From Roseomonas sp. (GTDB lineage Bacteria; Pseudomonadota; Alphaproteobacteria; Acetobacterales; Acetobacteraceae), in NCBI GenBank assembly GCA_020249925.1, contig JADCER010000005.1, positions 1 through 64,000 on the forward strand: DNA of 64,000 nt, read 5' to 3'. How positions within the stretch are numbered: the first letter of the stretch is position 1; each line of letters opens with the position of its first letter. A program made the position numbers and the translations under genes. The notes under the pieces are model-generated. The model was not told the DNA's origin. It saw nothing but the letters and a program-made list of their open reading frames with translations, and did not search any database. This document shows positions 8,543 through 16,854 of the stretch, in pieces.

Positions 8543-9628
8543 TCAATCCACCGCAAAATGCCGTAACGCCGCCTGATCCCATTCAAGCCCAAGCCCAGGG
8601 GCTTCGGGCACCAGCGCCATGCCATCCCGCACCGCCAAGGGCTGGCGGAGCAGGGGTGCGGCGATATCCAGATGTTCCAGGTAATGCGCGGTGGGCGTTG
8701 CTTGCAGCAAATGCGCGCTGACTTCGACAAAAATATGCGATGACATCGGGATACGATGCGCCGCCGCCATGGCAGCGGCACGGAGCCAGCCTGTCACACC
8801 GCCAATCTTCATCGCATCCGGCATGCAGAAATCGCAGGCGCCAGCCGCCAAGGCGCGCTGCATGCCAGCGGGGCCCCACCAATTCTCGCCACCTTGGATC
8901 GGAATTTCGAGCCTTGCGGCAAGTGCGGCCATGCCCGCATCATCCTGCACCGGCAGCGGTTCTTCCAGCCAGCGCACATCAAGCGCTTGCAAGGCACGCC
9001 CGCGCCGCTCAGCCTCAGGCAGCGTCAGCGCCTGATTGTAATCCACGAAAATCGCGACATCATCACCGACCACGCCTCGCACCGCGCGCACCGTCGCCAG
9101 ATCATCTTCAAGCCGCGGATGGCCAAGCTTGAATTTTACCGCCCGCGCGCCAAGCCGCGCCACCGCCTGGCCGGATTCTTCCGAGAGCATCGCCGGCCCC
9201 CAGCCGCGGAGCGAGGCGTATATCGGCATCGGCCGCGCCTCCGCCCCCAGCATGGCGTAAAGCGGCAGGCCAGCACGACGCGCCAGCGCATCCCACAGCG
9301 CCATATCCAGCAGCGATAGCGCAATTTGCACCAGGCCTTCGCTGCCCAGAATGCGAAACCCATCATGCAATTGGCGCCAGAGTGACGTTGGCGCCAAGGG
9401 GCGGCCGATCAGCCCTTCCCCAATCGAACGCGCCAGCGATGTCGTTGGTCCCAGCGCCGCGCGCGTATAGGGAAAGACATAGGCCGTGCCGGTGGCGCCA
9501 TCGCTGGTCGTGACATCCGCAATCACCAAGGGCGCGCGGGGAATGACATTCAGGCTATTGCGGAGCGGTGGATCAATCGGCGCATCCACGCAGTGAATGG
9601 CAATCGCGCTGATGGTGGTTTGGGTCAT
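8543..9628 (-). CDS. Mandelate racemase/muconate lactonizing enzyme family protein
   Basis: 361 aa, normal for the family. N-terminal capping domain about 1-120, then the TIM barrel. Barrel residues visible: K165-x-K167 (VKFKLG), metal ligands D196 (VDYNQ), E222 (WLEEP) and E248 (GGENWW), D271, and H298 (SSHIF). The lysine pair plus Asp-His dyad places it in the mandelate racemase-like group, which abstracts an alpha-proton of a carboxylate (established); substrates range from aromatic hydroxy acids to sugar acids. The 3' end lies 16 bases from the dioxygenase gene. Specificity cannot be read from sequence alone. Confidence 0.87.
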   Translation of the reverse strand: MTQTTISAIAIHCVDAPIDPPLRNSLNVIPRAPLVIADVTTSDGATGTAYVFPYTRAALGPTTSLARSIGEGLIGRPLAPTSLWRQLHDGFRILGSEGLVQIALSLLDMALWDALARRAGLPLYAMLGAEARPMPIYASLRGWGPAMLSEESGQAVARLGARAVKFKLGHPRLEDDLATVRAVRGVVGDDVAIFVDYNQALTLPEAERRGRALQALDVRWLEEPLPVQDDAGMAALAARLEIPIQGGENWWGPAGMQRALAAGACDFCMPDAMKIGGVTGWLRAAAMAAAHRIPMSSHIFVEVSAHLLQATPTAHYLEHLDIAAPLLRQPLAVRDGMALVPEAPGLGLEWDQAALRHFAVD

Positions 9629-9670
9629 GCGGGGCCTCCGGCGCGACTCTGGCGCGCCGCCACGCTGCTG

Positions 9671-10519
9671 TCACCACACCCCGGCGCGCGCAGCCAGCGC
9701 CACATTCAACTCGGCGCCCAGCAGCACGACATAAACACTGACATAGAACCACATCAGCAGGCCTACCGTGGCACCCAGCGGCCCATACATGGCGTCATAG
9801 GTCGCGAAGTCGGAGACATAAAGGCTGAAGGCCGCCGACCCCAAAGCCCAAAGCAGGGTTGCCATGACAACGCCGGGCAGGATGCGCCGGATCGGCAGGC
9901 GCCGCGATGCCGGCCCCAACCGATACACCGCCAGCAGCGAAAGCCCGATCAGCAGCAAAAGCGTGAGCAGCGAAAGCCCGCGCAAGGAAAGCGCCCGCAG
10001 CGCCGGCAGGCCAAACAGCGCCAGAATGCCCGGCAGGGCGACCAGCGCCGCAATCGCAATCACGGCGGCGAGGGTCGCCGCCAAAGTCAGCCCAATCGCC
10101 AGCGCATGGTAGCGAAAGAAGGGCCGCGTTTCTTCCACATCATGCGCCATATTCAGCGCGCCGATGGTGGCCCGCGTGCCGGCCGAGGCACTCCAGATCG
10201 CGATGGCGGCACTCAGGATCGCGCTCCATTCAAGGCGCGGGCGCGGCGCTTCCACCAGATCATGCACGCGGGTTGCGATCATCTCGAATGTGTCTTCGGG
10301 GACCAATTCGCGCAGCACTTCAAGCTGCGGTTCCACCGCCGCTGCGTCGAACACCATGCCATAGAGCGAGATCAGCAGGAAAATGCCGGGAAACAGCGCC
10401 AGCATGGCGTAAAAGGCGCAGCCGGCAGCGGTAAGGGCAATGCGATCGGAAGCGGAAGCCCGCAGCACGCGCATGATGATGGCAGTTGCGCCGAATTGGG
10501 CCGTCTGAACTTGCGACAT
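9671..10519 (-). CDS. YihY/BrkB family inner-membrane protein
   Basis: 282 aa with six hydrophobic segments. The N-terminal RIALTAAGCAFYAMLALFPGI and the central WSAILSAAIAIWSASAGTRA followed by LNMAHDVEETRPFFRYHALA are the conserved YihY features. The C terminus has FATYDAMYGPLGATVGLLMWFY and ends in YVVLLGAELNVAL, also typical. The family (formerly mis-assigned as RNase BN) has no settled function; roles in membrane homeostasis are proposed. It lies alone between the enolase-family gene and the EF-hand gene, all on the minus strand. Assignment of family is firm, function open. Confidence 0.9.
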   Translation of the reverse strand: MSQVQTAQFGATAIIMRVLRASASDRIALTAAGCAFYAMLALFPGIFLLISLYGMVFDAAAVEPQLEVLRELVPEDTFEMIATRVHDLVEAPRPRLEWSAILSAAIAIWSASAGTRATIGALNMAHDVEETRPFFRYHALAIGLTLAATLAAVIAIAALVALPGILALFGLPALRALSLRGLSLLTLLLLIGLSLLAVYRLGPASRRLPIRRILPGVVMATLLWALGSAAFSLYVSDFATYDAMYGPLGATVGLLMWFYVSVYVVLLGAELNVALAARAGVW

Positions 10520-10556
10520 GCCCCCTTATAGGGTCAGGCCGGCGGCAACAGAAGAT

Positions 10557-10967
10557 TCACACCTTAGGCTTGGCGCCTTCGGGTGGCTGATAGGCGCGTT
10601 TCGCGGAAGCCCTCAGCTCCAGCGGAGAGATGCGACCATCTTGGTCCGTATCGATCCGCTGGAGCATGGCAGCGAGCGTGTTGCCCGTGGGTGTCCCCGG
10701 ACCGGCAGTTCTTGCCGGGTTTTGCCGCAATTCTTGCAGCATGGGCGCGAATTCTTTTCGCCCCCCTGCGACGTCAAGCCGAGCCGCGTCTTGCGTGCTC
10801 TGCATGCGGCGAGCCCGGATCTCCTGAGGAGCTGTCAGAGACTTTTCCGGAACCACCAACATCGTCGCAACCCCGTTTTGGTTGGCGCCGACGCTTTGGT
10901 CGGCGGCACCATTTTGGTACGTCCGGACTATTGCAGAAGCCGTGCCAGCTTTGGCGGAGGGGCACAA
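10557..10967 (-). CDS. Small EF-hand protein
   Basis: 136 aa from ATG 10967; the start is uncertain, and M36 (10862) is the next choice. One canonical calcium-binding loop is visible at about 106-117: D106, D108, D110, G111, I113 and E117 (DTDQDGRISPLE), followed by a short helix LRASAKRAYQPP. Nothing else is recognisable and there is no clear signal peptide from this start, although many bacterial EF-hand proteins are exported. It sits 5 bases downstream of the RlmM-like gene on the same strand, so it may be cotranscribed. A single EF-hand usually dimerises to bind calcium (established). Confidence 0.6.
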   Translation of the reverse strand: MCPSAKAGTASAIVRTYQNGAADQSVGANQNGVATMLVVPEKSLTAPQEIRARRMQSTQDAARLDVAGGRKEFAPMLQELRQNPARTAGPGTPTGNTLAAMLQRIDTDQDGRISPLELRASAKRAYQPPEGAKPKV

Positions 10968-10972
10968 AAAAT

Positions 10973-11884
10973 TCAGGGCATCAGGCGCGCGAAGGTCACT
11001 TCATGCTTGTTGTGCGCCGCGTGGAACAGGATAGAGCCTTGAATTTGCTGAAATTCCGCGATGATAGCGTGATCGGTTTCGCCTTGGAATTTGATCGTAC
11101 AAAAGATGTTGTCGGCCTTTTCGGCCTCAATCCAGCGGCGCACCAGGCCCAAAAGCCGCGCCGGGTAACAAATGACATCACTGAACAGCCAGGTGATCGG
11201 CGATTCTTGCCGGGGGTCCAGGGCGAAGGCGCTCTCTGGCCGGTAATTAACGCCGGGGTGGGCAGCAATAGCCGGGTCGAGCGGCGCCTTATCCACCGCC
11301 GTCACCGCGGCGCCGAGTTGCGCTATCACCCAGGTCCAGCCGCCGGGGGCAGCGCCCAGGTCCAGGCAGCGGTCGCCCGGGCCGGGATGGCGGCCAAGCC
11401 GGGTCAGCCCTTCCCATAATTTAAGATAGGCGCGGGATGGCGGGCCGGATTTGTCTTCCACAAAGCGCGGTTCGCCATTGACGAAGGGGCTGGTCTTGCT
11501 CGGGCTCGCCAGCAGCCGATCCGGCGCCAGCAGCGTCCAGGCGCCAAGCGGTGCCGTGGGCGCGGGTTCCGGAAAGACCAAAGGGCGTGCCTTTACGGGC
11601 GGCAGGCGTTCGGCAATCAGTGTGCTGCGGCGGTGATGCAACAGCGGCAGATGGGACCAATTGCGCTGGATGGCGCGGAGCGCATCTGCGGCGGCCTTCA
11701 CCGAAGGCGCCGGCAATTCCCGCGGATCGGTCCAGATATCCAAGGCCCAGATCGCCGGGGCGGGTGGGTCTGGGGAAAGTGCCAGCCGACCATGCCAGCC
11801 AGCCAAGCGCCGGCCCGAAAGGCGGAGTTCTTCGGCCAATTCTGCCTCAAACCCCTCGGCGGCAAGGTAGGCAGCGCGGATCAC
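10973..11884 (-). CDS. FtsJ-domain 2'-O-ribose methyltransferase, RlmM-like
   Basis: 303 aa from GTG 11884, which overlaps the DUF423 stop as GTGA; the upstream frame is antisense-like sequence. An N-terminal THUMP-like region (about 1-110) precedes the FtsJ/RrmJ Rossmann fold: K155, the SAM motif LDLGAAPGGW (174-183), D236, K265 and E295. These form the K-D-K-E catalytic tetrad of 2'-O-methyltransferases. RlmM methylates C2498 of 23S rRNA (established in E. coli, about 366 aa); this protein is shorter, so equivalence is likely but not proven. Neighbours are DUF423 upstream and the EF-hand gene downstream. Confidence 0.78.
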   Translation of the reverse strand: MIRAAYLAAEGFEAELAEELRLSGRRLAGWHGRLALSPDPPAPAIWALDIWTDPRELPAPSVKAAADALRAIQRNWSHLPLLHHRRSTLIAERLPPVKARPLVFPEPAPTAPLGAWTLLAPDRLLASPSKTSPFVNGEPRFVEDKSGPPSRAYLKLWEGLTRLGRHPGPGDRCLDLGAAPGGWTWVIAQLGAAVTAVDKAPLDPAIAAHPGVNYRPESAFALDPRQESPITWLFSDVICYPARLLGLVRRWIEAEKADNIFCTIKFQGETDHAIIAEFQQIQGSILFHAAHNKHEVTFARLMP

Positions 11885-12243
11885 CGCCGCGCCGCCGCGA
11901 GCGCCAGCAAGGCCCAGCCCAGCATCAGCAGCATCCCGCCCGAAGGCGCGATGGGGCCAAGTGATTGCCCCGTGAGCGCACCGGCCCAGACCGCGCCACA
12001 AAACAGGACCATCCCGGCCAGAAAGGCGGCGGCGGCGAAGTTGGCAAGGCGCCGCCCGCGTTCCGCCATCAGCCCCGCAATCAGCAAGGCCAGCGCATGC
12101 CAGCCCTGCATGGTAAGTGCATTCTGCACCGCCGCCATGCGCGCGGCATCAAGCCGCGCCGGCAGCCCATGCGCGGCCCAGGCGGAAAGCCCAACCGCAA
12201 TCAGCCCGGCCAGGGCGCCGGTGATGAGCCAAAGACGATGCAT
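11881..12243 (-). CDS. DUF423 family membrane protein
   Basis: 120 aa with four hydrophobic helices: LWLITGALAGLIAVGLSAWA, HALALLIAGLM, FAAAAFLAGMVLFCGAVWA and MLLMLGWALLALAA. The segment GLSAWAAHGLPARLDAARMA followed by VQNALTMQGWHALALL is the DUF423 (YgdD) hallmark, including the A-x-G-A-HG-L and Q-x-A-x-x-x-Q-x-x-H patterns. Function is unknown for the family. It overlaps the RlmM-like gene by GTGA, an association that recurs: E. coli ygdD also lies beside rlmM (established), which supports both calls. Confidence 0.85.
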   Translation of the reverse strand: MHRLWLITGALAGLIAVGLSAWAAHGLPARLDAARMAAVQNALTMQGWHALALLIAGLMAERGRRLANFAAAAFLAGMVLFCGAVWAGALTGQSLGPIAPSGGMLLMLGWALLALAAARR

Positions 12244-12287
12244 GAAAGGCCCTTACGCCGACCCTGCGCGGGTGGCCAGAGTGCCGA

Positions 12288-12569
12288 TTAACCCCGCAGC
12301 CGCAACCGATTTGCAAAATGGCGCATCCGCGCCGCCATGCCGGTTTCCATCGCCTCCAGCTTGCCCACCATCTCAGGCCAGCGCCCCGCCACCCAGGCCC
12401 AGCGGCGCGCCGCCCAGATATGCTGATCGCGCAGCACAAAAACGCCAAAGACCAGGAACAGGAAGCCCTGCAAGAAGGGTAGCACCAAGCCAAGCACGCC
12501 AAGCACCAACATGGCCCAGCCAAAGATTTTGCGGGGAAAAGATGGACGAAGAATGACCATGGCCTTCAT
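12288..12569 (-). CDS. Small membrane protein of PGPGW/DUF454-like appearance
   Basis: About 93 aa from ATG 12569 (ATG 12560 also possible). Two adjacent hydrophobic stretches (IFGWAMLVLGVLGLVLPFLQ and GFLFLVFGVFVL) form a helical hairpin; the C-terminal 45 residues are amphipathic and basic (RRWAWVAGRWPEMVGKLEAM). The GWAMLVLGVLGLVLPFLQG segment resembles small two-helix inner-membrane proteins of the DUF454/PGPGW type. Function unknown. It lies 44 bases upstream of DUF423 on the same strand. Confidence 0.6.
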   Translation of the reverse strand: MKAMVILRPSFPRKIFGWAMLVLGVLGLVLPFLQGFLFLVFGVFVLRDQHIWAARRWAWVAGRWPEMVGKLEAMETGMAARMRHFANRLRLRG

Positions 12570-12694
12570 GTGGCGCGGTGATCCGGCTGCGACAAGTCCG
12601 GGCAATTTATTGTAACATAACGCGTTTTTGGCGCGCTTGCCTTCCGCTTCCCTTCCTATAGAAACCTTGCATCACTTTTTTCATAGAGCGATTG

Positions 12695-13357
12695 ATGCCC
12701 CCCCTTCGTCAATTCTTGCGCCTGGCCCTGCTGCTTTTGGCGTTATTCAGCCTCACGCCTGCGGCCCTGTCGCAATCTTCCACGTCCCAAGGTATTTCTG
12801 TGGCGGATCGGGCGCGGGAATTGGCCGATGCGCGGCCCTGGGCCGGCATGGTCTTCGCCGGGTCTTCCGTGGCGGATGGCAAGCTTAGGGACATTGCCGT
12901 GGCGCCTTGGACCGGGTCCTGGGGGGATGACACGCTGCTTGGCGGGGCCGCCAGCTATCGCCTGGCCCGCTTCTGGCGCTTTTTCATGCTGGATGCGGAA
13001 TTGGGCGGGGCCTATCGTTTTGGCGACACGGAAGGCGGGGAATTCTGGGCTGCCGCCTATGTGCGGTATGATGGCTTCCCCTGGACCAACTACCTCTACA
13101 CCACTTTCGGGCTTTCCATGGGGCCAAATTACGTCACGCGCCTGCCGCAGGTGGAACGCGGCACTGATGCGCAGCCGGAAACAAACACATCGAAATTCCT
13201 GAACTTCTTTTCGCCCGAAATCACCTTCGCCCTGCCCAGCCGGCCAGATCGCGAAATTGCCATACGCTACATGCATCGCAGCGGCATCTTTGGCACCTTC
13301 AACGGCGTTTATGAGGGGGCGAATTCCTTGATCGTCGGCTTCCGCATGCGCTTCTGA
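12695..13357 (+). CDS. Outer-membrane beta-barrel protein, PagL-like acyloxyacyl hydrolase
   Basis: 220 aa from ATG 12695. Signal peptide at 1-27 (hydrophobic LALLLLALFSLTPAALS). The mature protein alternates aromatic strands and ends in GFRMRF, a typical C-terminal outer-membrane beta-signal. Near the C terminus, AIRYMHRSGIFGTFNGVYEG carries H-x-S and a glutamate 13 residues after the His, close to the His-Ser-Glu triad of PagL lipid A 3-O-deacylase (established spacing 126/128/140). Deacylase function is plausible, but strict conservation of the Glu cannot be confirmed by eye. It stands alone before tRNA-Val. Confidence 0.6.
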   Translation: MPPLRQFLRLALLLLALFSLTPAALSQSSTSQGISVADRARELADARPWAGMVFAGSSVADGKLRDIAVAPWTGSWGDDTLLGGAASYRLARFWRFFMLDAELGGAYRFGDTEGGEFWAAAYVRYDGFPWTNYLYTTFGLSMGPNYVTRLPQVERGTDAQPETNTSKFLNFFSPEITFALPSRPDREIAIRYMHRSGIFGTFNGVYEGANSLIVGFRMRF

Positions 13358-13363
13358 AGCGGA

Positions 13364-13439
13364 TGGTGGGCGCACGTGGGATCGAACCACGGACCTCCTG
13401 CGTGTCAAGCAGGCGCTCATACCACTGAGCTATGCGCCC
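13364..13439 (-). tRNA. tRNA-Val (anticodon GAC), CCA encoded
   Basis: On the minus strand the acceptor stem GGGCGCA/TGCGCCC, D loop AGTGGTATGA, anticodon stem CCTGC/GCAGG around loop TTGACAC, and T loop GGTTCGATCCC are complete. Anticodon GAC reads valine GTC/GTT. Discriminator A and CCA are encoded in the DNA. Confidence 0.96.
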
Positions 13440-13487
13440 TTACCGACTTGCTCTGCCTTTAAACGCCCGGCCCCAGCGGCGCAAGCC

Positions 13488-14171
13488 TCAGCCGCTATCG
13501 CCGCCAGAGAAGTGATGCTGCTGCAGGGCGACATCCAGCAGTCTTTCCAGCACCTCGGGTTCCTGTGCGCCCGCGATGGCCTGTTGCCCGGCAATGATGA
13601 AGCAGGGCACGCCATTGATCCCCAGCCGATGGGCGCGGAGGTTTTCGGTATGCACCGCCTCGGCCTCTTCAATTGACCTTAGGAAGGCCAGTGCCGCCTG
13701 CGAGTCGAGCCCAATGCGCCCAGCCAAATGGGCCAGCCGCCCAGGATCGCCAATATCAACGCCATTGGTGAAATAGGCGTGGAACAGCGCTTCCACCATC
13801 ATCTCGCCCAGGCCTTCCCGTACCGCATAGCGCACCAGGCGATGCGCGGTGATGCTGGATGGCACGCGCCCCATCAGGTCAAAGCGAAAGCTGATCCCCT
13901 CAGACCGTCCAAGTTCGGTCAGTGCATTTTGCAGGCGCCGGGCGCGATCCTCACCGCCGAATTTGCGCGCGATGAATTCCGCGCGGGAAACGCCGCCGGG
14001 CGGGATATCGGGGTTGAGCAAAAAGGGCCGCCAGACCAGTTCCGGAATGATATCCGGCCTGGCCCGCAAGGCGCGACGCAGCCGCCTGACGCCCAGATAG
14101 CACCAGGGGCAGATCAGGTCGAAGGCGACATCAATATCCAGCCGCGGCTGGAGGGGTGCCAGGATATTCAC
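13488..14171 (-). CDS. DsbA-family oxidoreductase, FrnE-like
   Basis: 227 aa. A thioredoxin-fold active site C21-P-W-C24 follows a beta strand (DVAFDLICPWCYLGVRRL), which is the FrnE/2-hydroxychromene-2-carboxylate isomerase-like subgroup of DsbA. GINGVPCFIIAGQQAIAGAQ near residue 185 contains the cis-proline (VP) motif. There is no signal peptide, so it should act in the cytoplasm. FrnE-like proteins are linked to polyketide biosynthesis or oxidative-stress resistance (established for a few members). The gene stands between tRNA-Val and a Bug receptor, on the minus strand; no operon partner is evident. Confidence 0.87.
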   Translation of the reverse strand: MNILAPLQPRLDIDVAFDLICPWCYLGVRRLRRALRARPDIIPELVWRPFLLNPDIPPGGVSRAEFIARKFGGEDRARRLQNALTELGRSEGISFRFDLMGRVPSSITAHRLVRYAVREGLGEMMVEALFHAYFTNGVDIGDPGRLAHLAGRIGLDSQAALAFLRSIEEAEAVHTENLRAHRLGINGVPCFIIAGQQAIAGAQEPEVLERLLDVALQQHHFSGGDSG

Positions 14172-14226
14172 CTCTATAGTTTAGCGCAGCCGCGCGGCGC
14201 GGGCAGCCCCCTTTTCGCCGGCGTTG

Positions 14227-15213
14227 CTATTCCGCGACAAGATTGAGCCGGCGGATCAGCGGCGCCCAGCGTTCGCCATCACGCTTGGCGCGGGCGGCGA
14301 AATCCTCGGGCGAGGCCGGATCGGCCGGGTCGGCGCCAACGCGCTTATAGGCCGCGCGCACCCGTTCATCGGCCAAGGCCTCACGCAGCGCGGCATTGAG
14401 CCTAACCACAATCTCCCGCGGGGTTTGGGCGGGCACGGCAAGGCCGAAATAGCTTGACCCCTCAAAGCCCGGAATGGTCTGGCCCATGGTGGGCACGCCC
14501 GGCCATTCAGGGCGCGGTTCAACGGTGGTGACAGCCACGGGGCGCACGCTTTGCACCTGGCGGAGCGGTTCGCCTTCTGGCAGGCCAAGGCAGCGCGCAT
14601 GCACGCGCCCGGCGATCAGATCGGTCATGGCATTGGTGGTCTGGCGATAGGGAACATGCACCATATCAAGGCCAAGCCGCGCCCCCATATCTTCCATGAT
14701 CAGGTGGGTAATGGCGCCAACGCCAGCGGAAGCGAAAGTGAATTTGCCGGGATTGGCCTTGATCCAGGCCACCACTTCATTGAAGTCCCGCCCGGGGATG
14801 GAATTATGCACCACCAGCAGGTTTGACGTTGTGCAGAACATCCCAACCGGCGCGAAATCGCGCTGCGAATCATAGCCCACGGATTTGTAGAGCAGCGCAT
14901 TCAGCCCACTATTCGTGCCCATGGTCGCGACCAGCACGGTATAGCCATCGGCCGGGGCGCGGGCGACTGCCTCCGCGGCCAGATTACCTGCCCCGCCCGG
15001 GCGATTATCGGCCAGCACGGTCTGACCAAGCCGCTGCTGCAAGGCTTCCGCGGTGACGCGGGAAACGATGTCGGTTTGCCCGCCGCCGCCAAAGGGAATC
15101 ACGAGGCGGATCGGACGTTCCGGATAGGTGCTGGCGCGCGCCAGCCCTGGCGTCGCGAGTGCCGCCAGCCCCGTCAAAAGAATCGGACGACGCGTAATGT
15201 TGTTTCCCGACAT
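14227..15213 (-). CDS. Bug/TctC-family extracytoplasmic solute receptor (1 of 5)
   Basis: 328 aa. An N-terminal signal sequence with a Tat-like RRP pair (MSGNNITRRPILLTGLAALA) is followed by the mature start YPERPIRLVIPFGGGGQTD, the Bug ligand-pocket loop, then QTVLADNRPGGAGNLAAE and GYTVLVATMGTNSG, all classical Bug motifs. Bug proteins bind small carboxylates and in some cases feed TctAB permeases (established). No permease genes lie here. It is divergent from another Bug gene 109 bases away, suggesting a duplication or a shared regulatory region. Ligand unknown. Confidence 0.9.
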   Translation of the reverse strand: MSGNNITRRPILLTGLAALATPGLARASTYPERPIRLVIPFGGGGQTDIVSRVTAEALQQRLGQTVLADNRPGGAGNLAAEAVARAPADGYTVLVATMGTNSGLNALLYKSVGYDSQRDFAPVGMFCTTSNLLVVHNSIPGRDFNEVVAWIKANPGKFTFASAGVGAITHLIMEDMGARLGLDMVHVPYRQTTNAMTDLIAGRVHARCLGLPEGEPLRQVQSVRPVAVTTVEPRPEWPGVPTMGQTIPGFEGSSYFGLAVPAQTPREIVVRLNAALREALADERVRAAYKRVGADPADPASPEDFAARAKRDGERWAPLIRRLNLVAE

Positions 15214-15322
15214 GCTTTCCCCCTGACTGGCGCGGCGCTTTCCGGCCGGCTATGAAGCAGAAGAAAGAACAGCATGATTTGCGCCGGCGTCAAAGCGGCT
15301 GATCGGGAAAGGAAGGAAGCGC

Positions 15323-16294
15323 ATGTTGCACCGCCGTAGCCTTTTGGCCGCGCCTGCCCTGCTTGCCGGCGCACCCCTTGCCGCGCAGGGCGTGTGGAAT
15401 CCGCAGCGCCCGGTTCGCATCCTGGTTGGTTTTGCGCCCGGCGGTGGGACCGACATCACCACACGCACGCTGACCAACAAGCTGCAAGCGCTGTTGGGCC
15501 AGCCGATCATTGTGGAAAACCGCCCCGGTGCCGGCGGGAATCTGGCGTCTGAAGCCACGGTGAATTCGCCATCCGATGGGCATACGCTGATGATGGGTAC
15601 CATCGCATCGCTGGTGCTGAACCCGATCATGGCGCGCCTGCCCTTTGATGTCATGACAGATCTGACACCGATTTCGCGTTCCGTTGAGGTCACCAATATC
15701 CTGGTGGTTCCCGTGGATCGCCCCTGGCGCAGCCTGCCGGAATTGATCGCGGCAGCGCGCGCGCGGCCGGATCAATTGACCTATGGGTCATCAGGCGTTG
15801 GTAGCGCGGGGCATTTGGGCGGCGCCTTGCTTGATGCCATGGCCAAGATCAGCACGGTGCATGTGCCCTATCGCGGTGGCGGGCAATTGATCACTGATTT
15901 GATCTCGGGGAAGGTGGATTTCTCGGTGGCGACTGCGGCGACCGTGCTGCCACAGATTGAAGCGGGCAAGCTGCGCGCCTTGGCGGTGCCCTTGCCGCAG
16001 CGCAGCCGGCTTTTGCCCGATACACCCACCATTGCCGAAGCCGGGCCCTTGCCGGGTTATGAGGTAGCCAATTGGTATGCGCTGATGGGTCCGCGCAACC
16101 TGCCCCGGCCCATTGTGACAAGGGTCAATGAAGCGCTGGTCGAATCGCTGCGTGATCCCGAAATCGTCGCGCATCTTGCGCGCCATGGGCTGGAAGCGGC
16201 CCCCAGCACGCCTGAGGAATTGGCCGGCTTCATGCGTGCCGAGACCGCGAAATGGACGCCTATTGTCAGGGCCTCCGGCGCTTCCATCAATTGA
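15323..16294 (+). CDS. Bug/TctC-family extracytoplasmic solute receptor (2 of 5)
   Basis: 323 aa. Signal peptide MLHRRSLLAAPALLAGAPLA, mature start WNPQRPVRILVGFAPGGGTD, then GQPIIVENRPGAGGNLASEA and GHTLMMGTIAS. The domain-two motif TVHVPYRGGGQLITDLISGK marks the Bug fold. It diverges from Bug receptor 1 and precedes the HU gene. The two neighbours differ markedly in sequence (for example GGGTD against GGQTD in the pocket loop), so they probably bind different ligands. No tctA or tctB nearby. Confidence 0.9.
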   Translation: MLHRRSLLAAPALLAGAPLAAQGVWNPQRPVRILVGFAPGGGTDITTRTLTNKLQALLGQPIIVENRPGAGGNLASEATVNSPSDGHTLMMGTIASLVLNPIMARLPFDVMTDLTPISRSVEVTNILVVPVDRPWRSLPELIAAARARPDQLTYGSSGVGSAGHLGGALLDAMAKISTVHVPYRGGGQLITDLISGKVDFSVATAATVLPQIEAGKLRALAVPLPQRSRLLPDTPTIAEAGPLPGYEVANWYALMGPRNLPRPIVTRVNEALVESLRDPEIVAHLARHGLEAAPSTPEELAGFMRAETAKWTPIVRASGASIN

Positions 16295-16473
16295 TGAAAC
16301 GCGGGATTTTCCGCGGAATTCAGGGCTTCCTGTGACGCCAGGATGGGGCTTTCGGAGTCTTTCGGCTGGCGCTCTGAAATTTTCTTGTCAAGGACGCAAA
16401 AAAATCCTTTGCACCTGCTGACAAGCCCCGAATCCTCGGCTATTCCAAGCCATCCTTAAGGGAGAATCGAACA

Positions 16474-16782
16474 ATGTCGAAGAAGTTCCTCACTGACGTG
16501 ATCGCCAAGTCCGGCGATATGTCCGCGGTTGCCGCGGGCAAGCTTGCCGCCGATATCATTGACGCGATCAAGACTGAAATCGTCAGCTCCGGCCGTTTCA
16601 CCATTCCTGATTTCGGTGCTTTCGCCGTGCGCGAAACCCCGAAGCGCACCGGCTTGAACCCCAAGACCGGTGAGAAGGTGCAGATCAAGGCCGGCGCCAC
16701 CGTTCGCTTCAAGGCGAGCCCTGCGCTGAAGGGCGCTGCGCTGGCCGGCGTGAAGAAGGGCAAGCGTAAGGCGAAGGCCTGA
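16474..16782 (+). CDS. HU family DNA-binding protein
   Basis: 102 aa. N-terminal helices (KKFLTDVIAKSGDMSAVAAG) and the conserved beta arm (TIPDFGAFAVRETPKRTGLNP, then KTGEKVQIKAGATVRFKASPAL) match HU/IHF proteins. The F-x-x-x-x-x-R-x-x-R/T-G-x-NP signature is intact. A short lysine-rich tail (KKGKRKAKA) is added at the C terminus, longer than in E. coli HU. It bends DNA and compacts the nucleoid (established). A ribosome-binding AAGGGAG lies about 8 bases before the ATG, and a strong intrinsic terminator follows, so it is a single-gene transcript. Confidence 0.94.
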   Translation: MSKKFLTDVIAKSGDMSAVAAGKLAADIIDAIKTEIVSSGRFTIPDFGAFAVRETPKRTGLNPKTGEKVQIKAGATVRFKASPALKGAALAGVKKGKRKAKA

Positions 16783-16799
16783 GTTTTCGCTTTTCAGCA

Positions 16800-16833
16800 A
16801 AGGCGGTGTTCCGATGGGACACCGCCTTTTTTT
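16800..16833 (+). terminator. Rho-independent terminator of the HU gene
   Basis: AAGGCGGTGT (16800-16809) pairs perfectly with ACACCGCCTT (16819-16828) around a 9-base loop, and the T run continues to 16833. It lies 17 bases after the HU stop codon. This is the cleanest intrinsic terminator in the window. Confidence 0.93.
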
Positions 16834-16854
16834 GTGCCGTTTTTCTGGGCTGCC

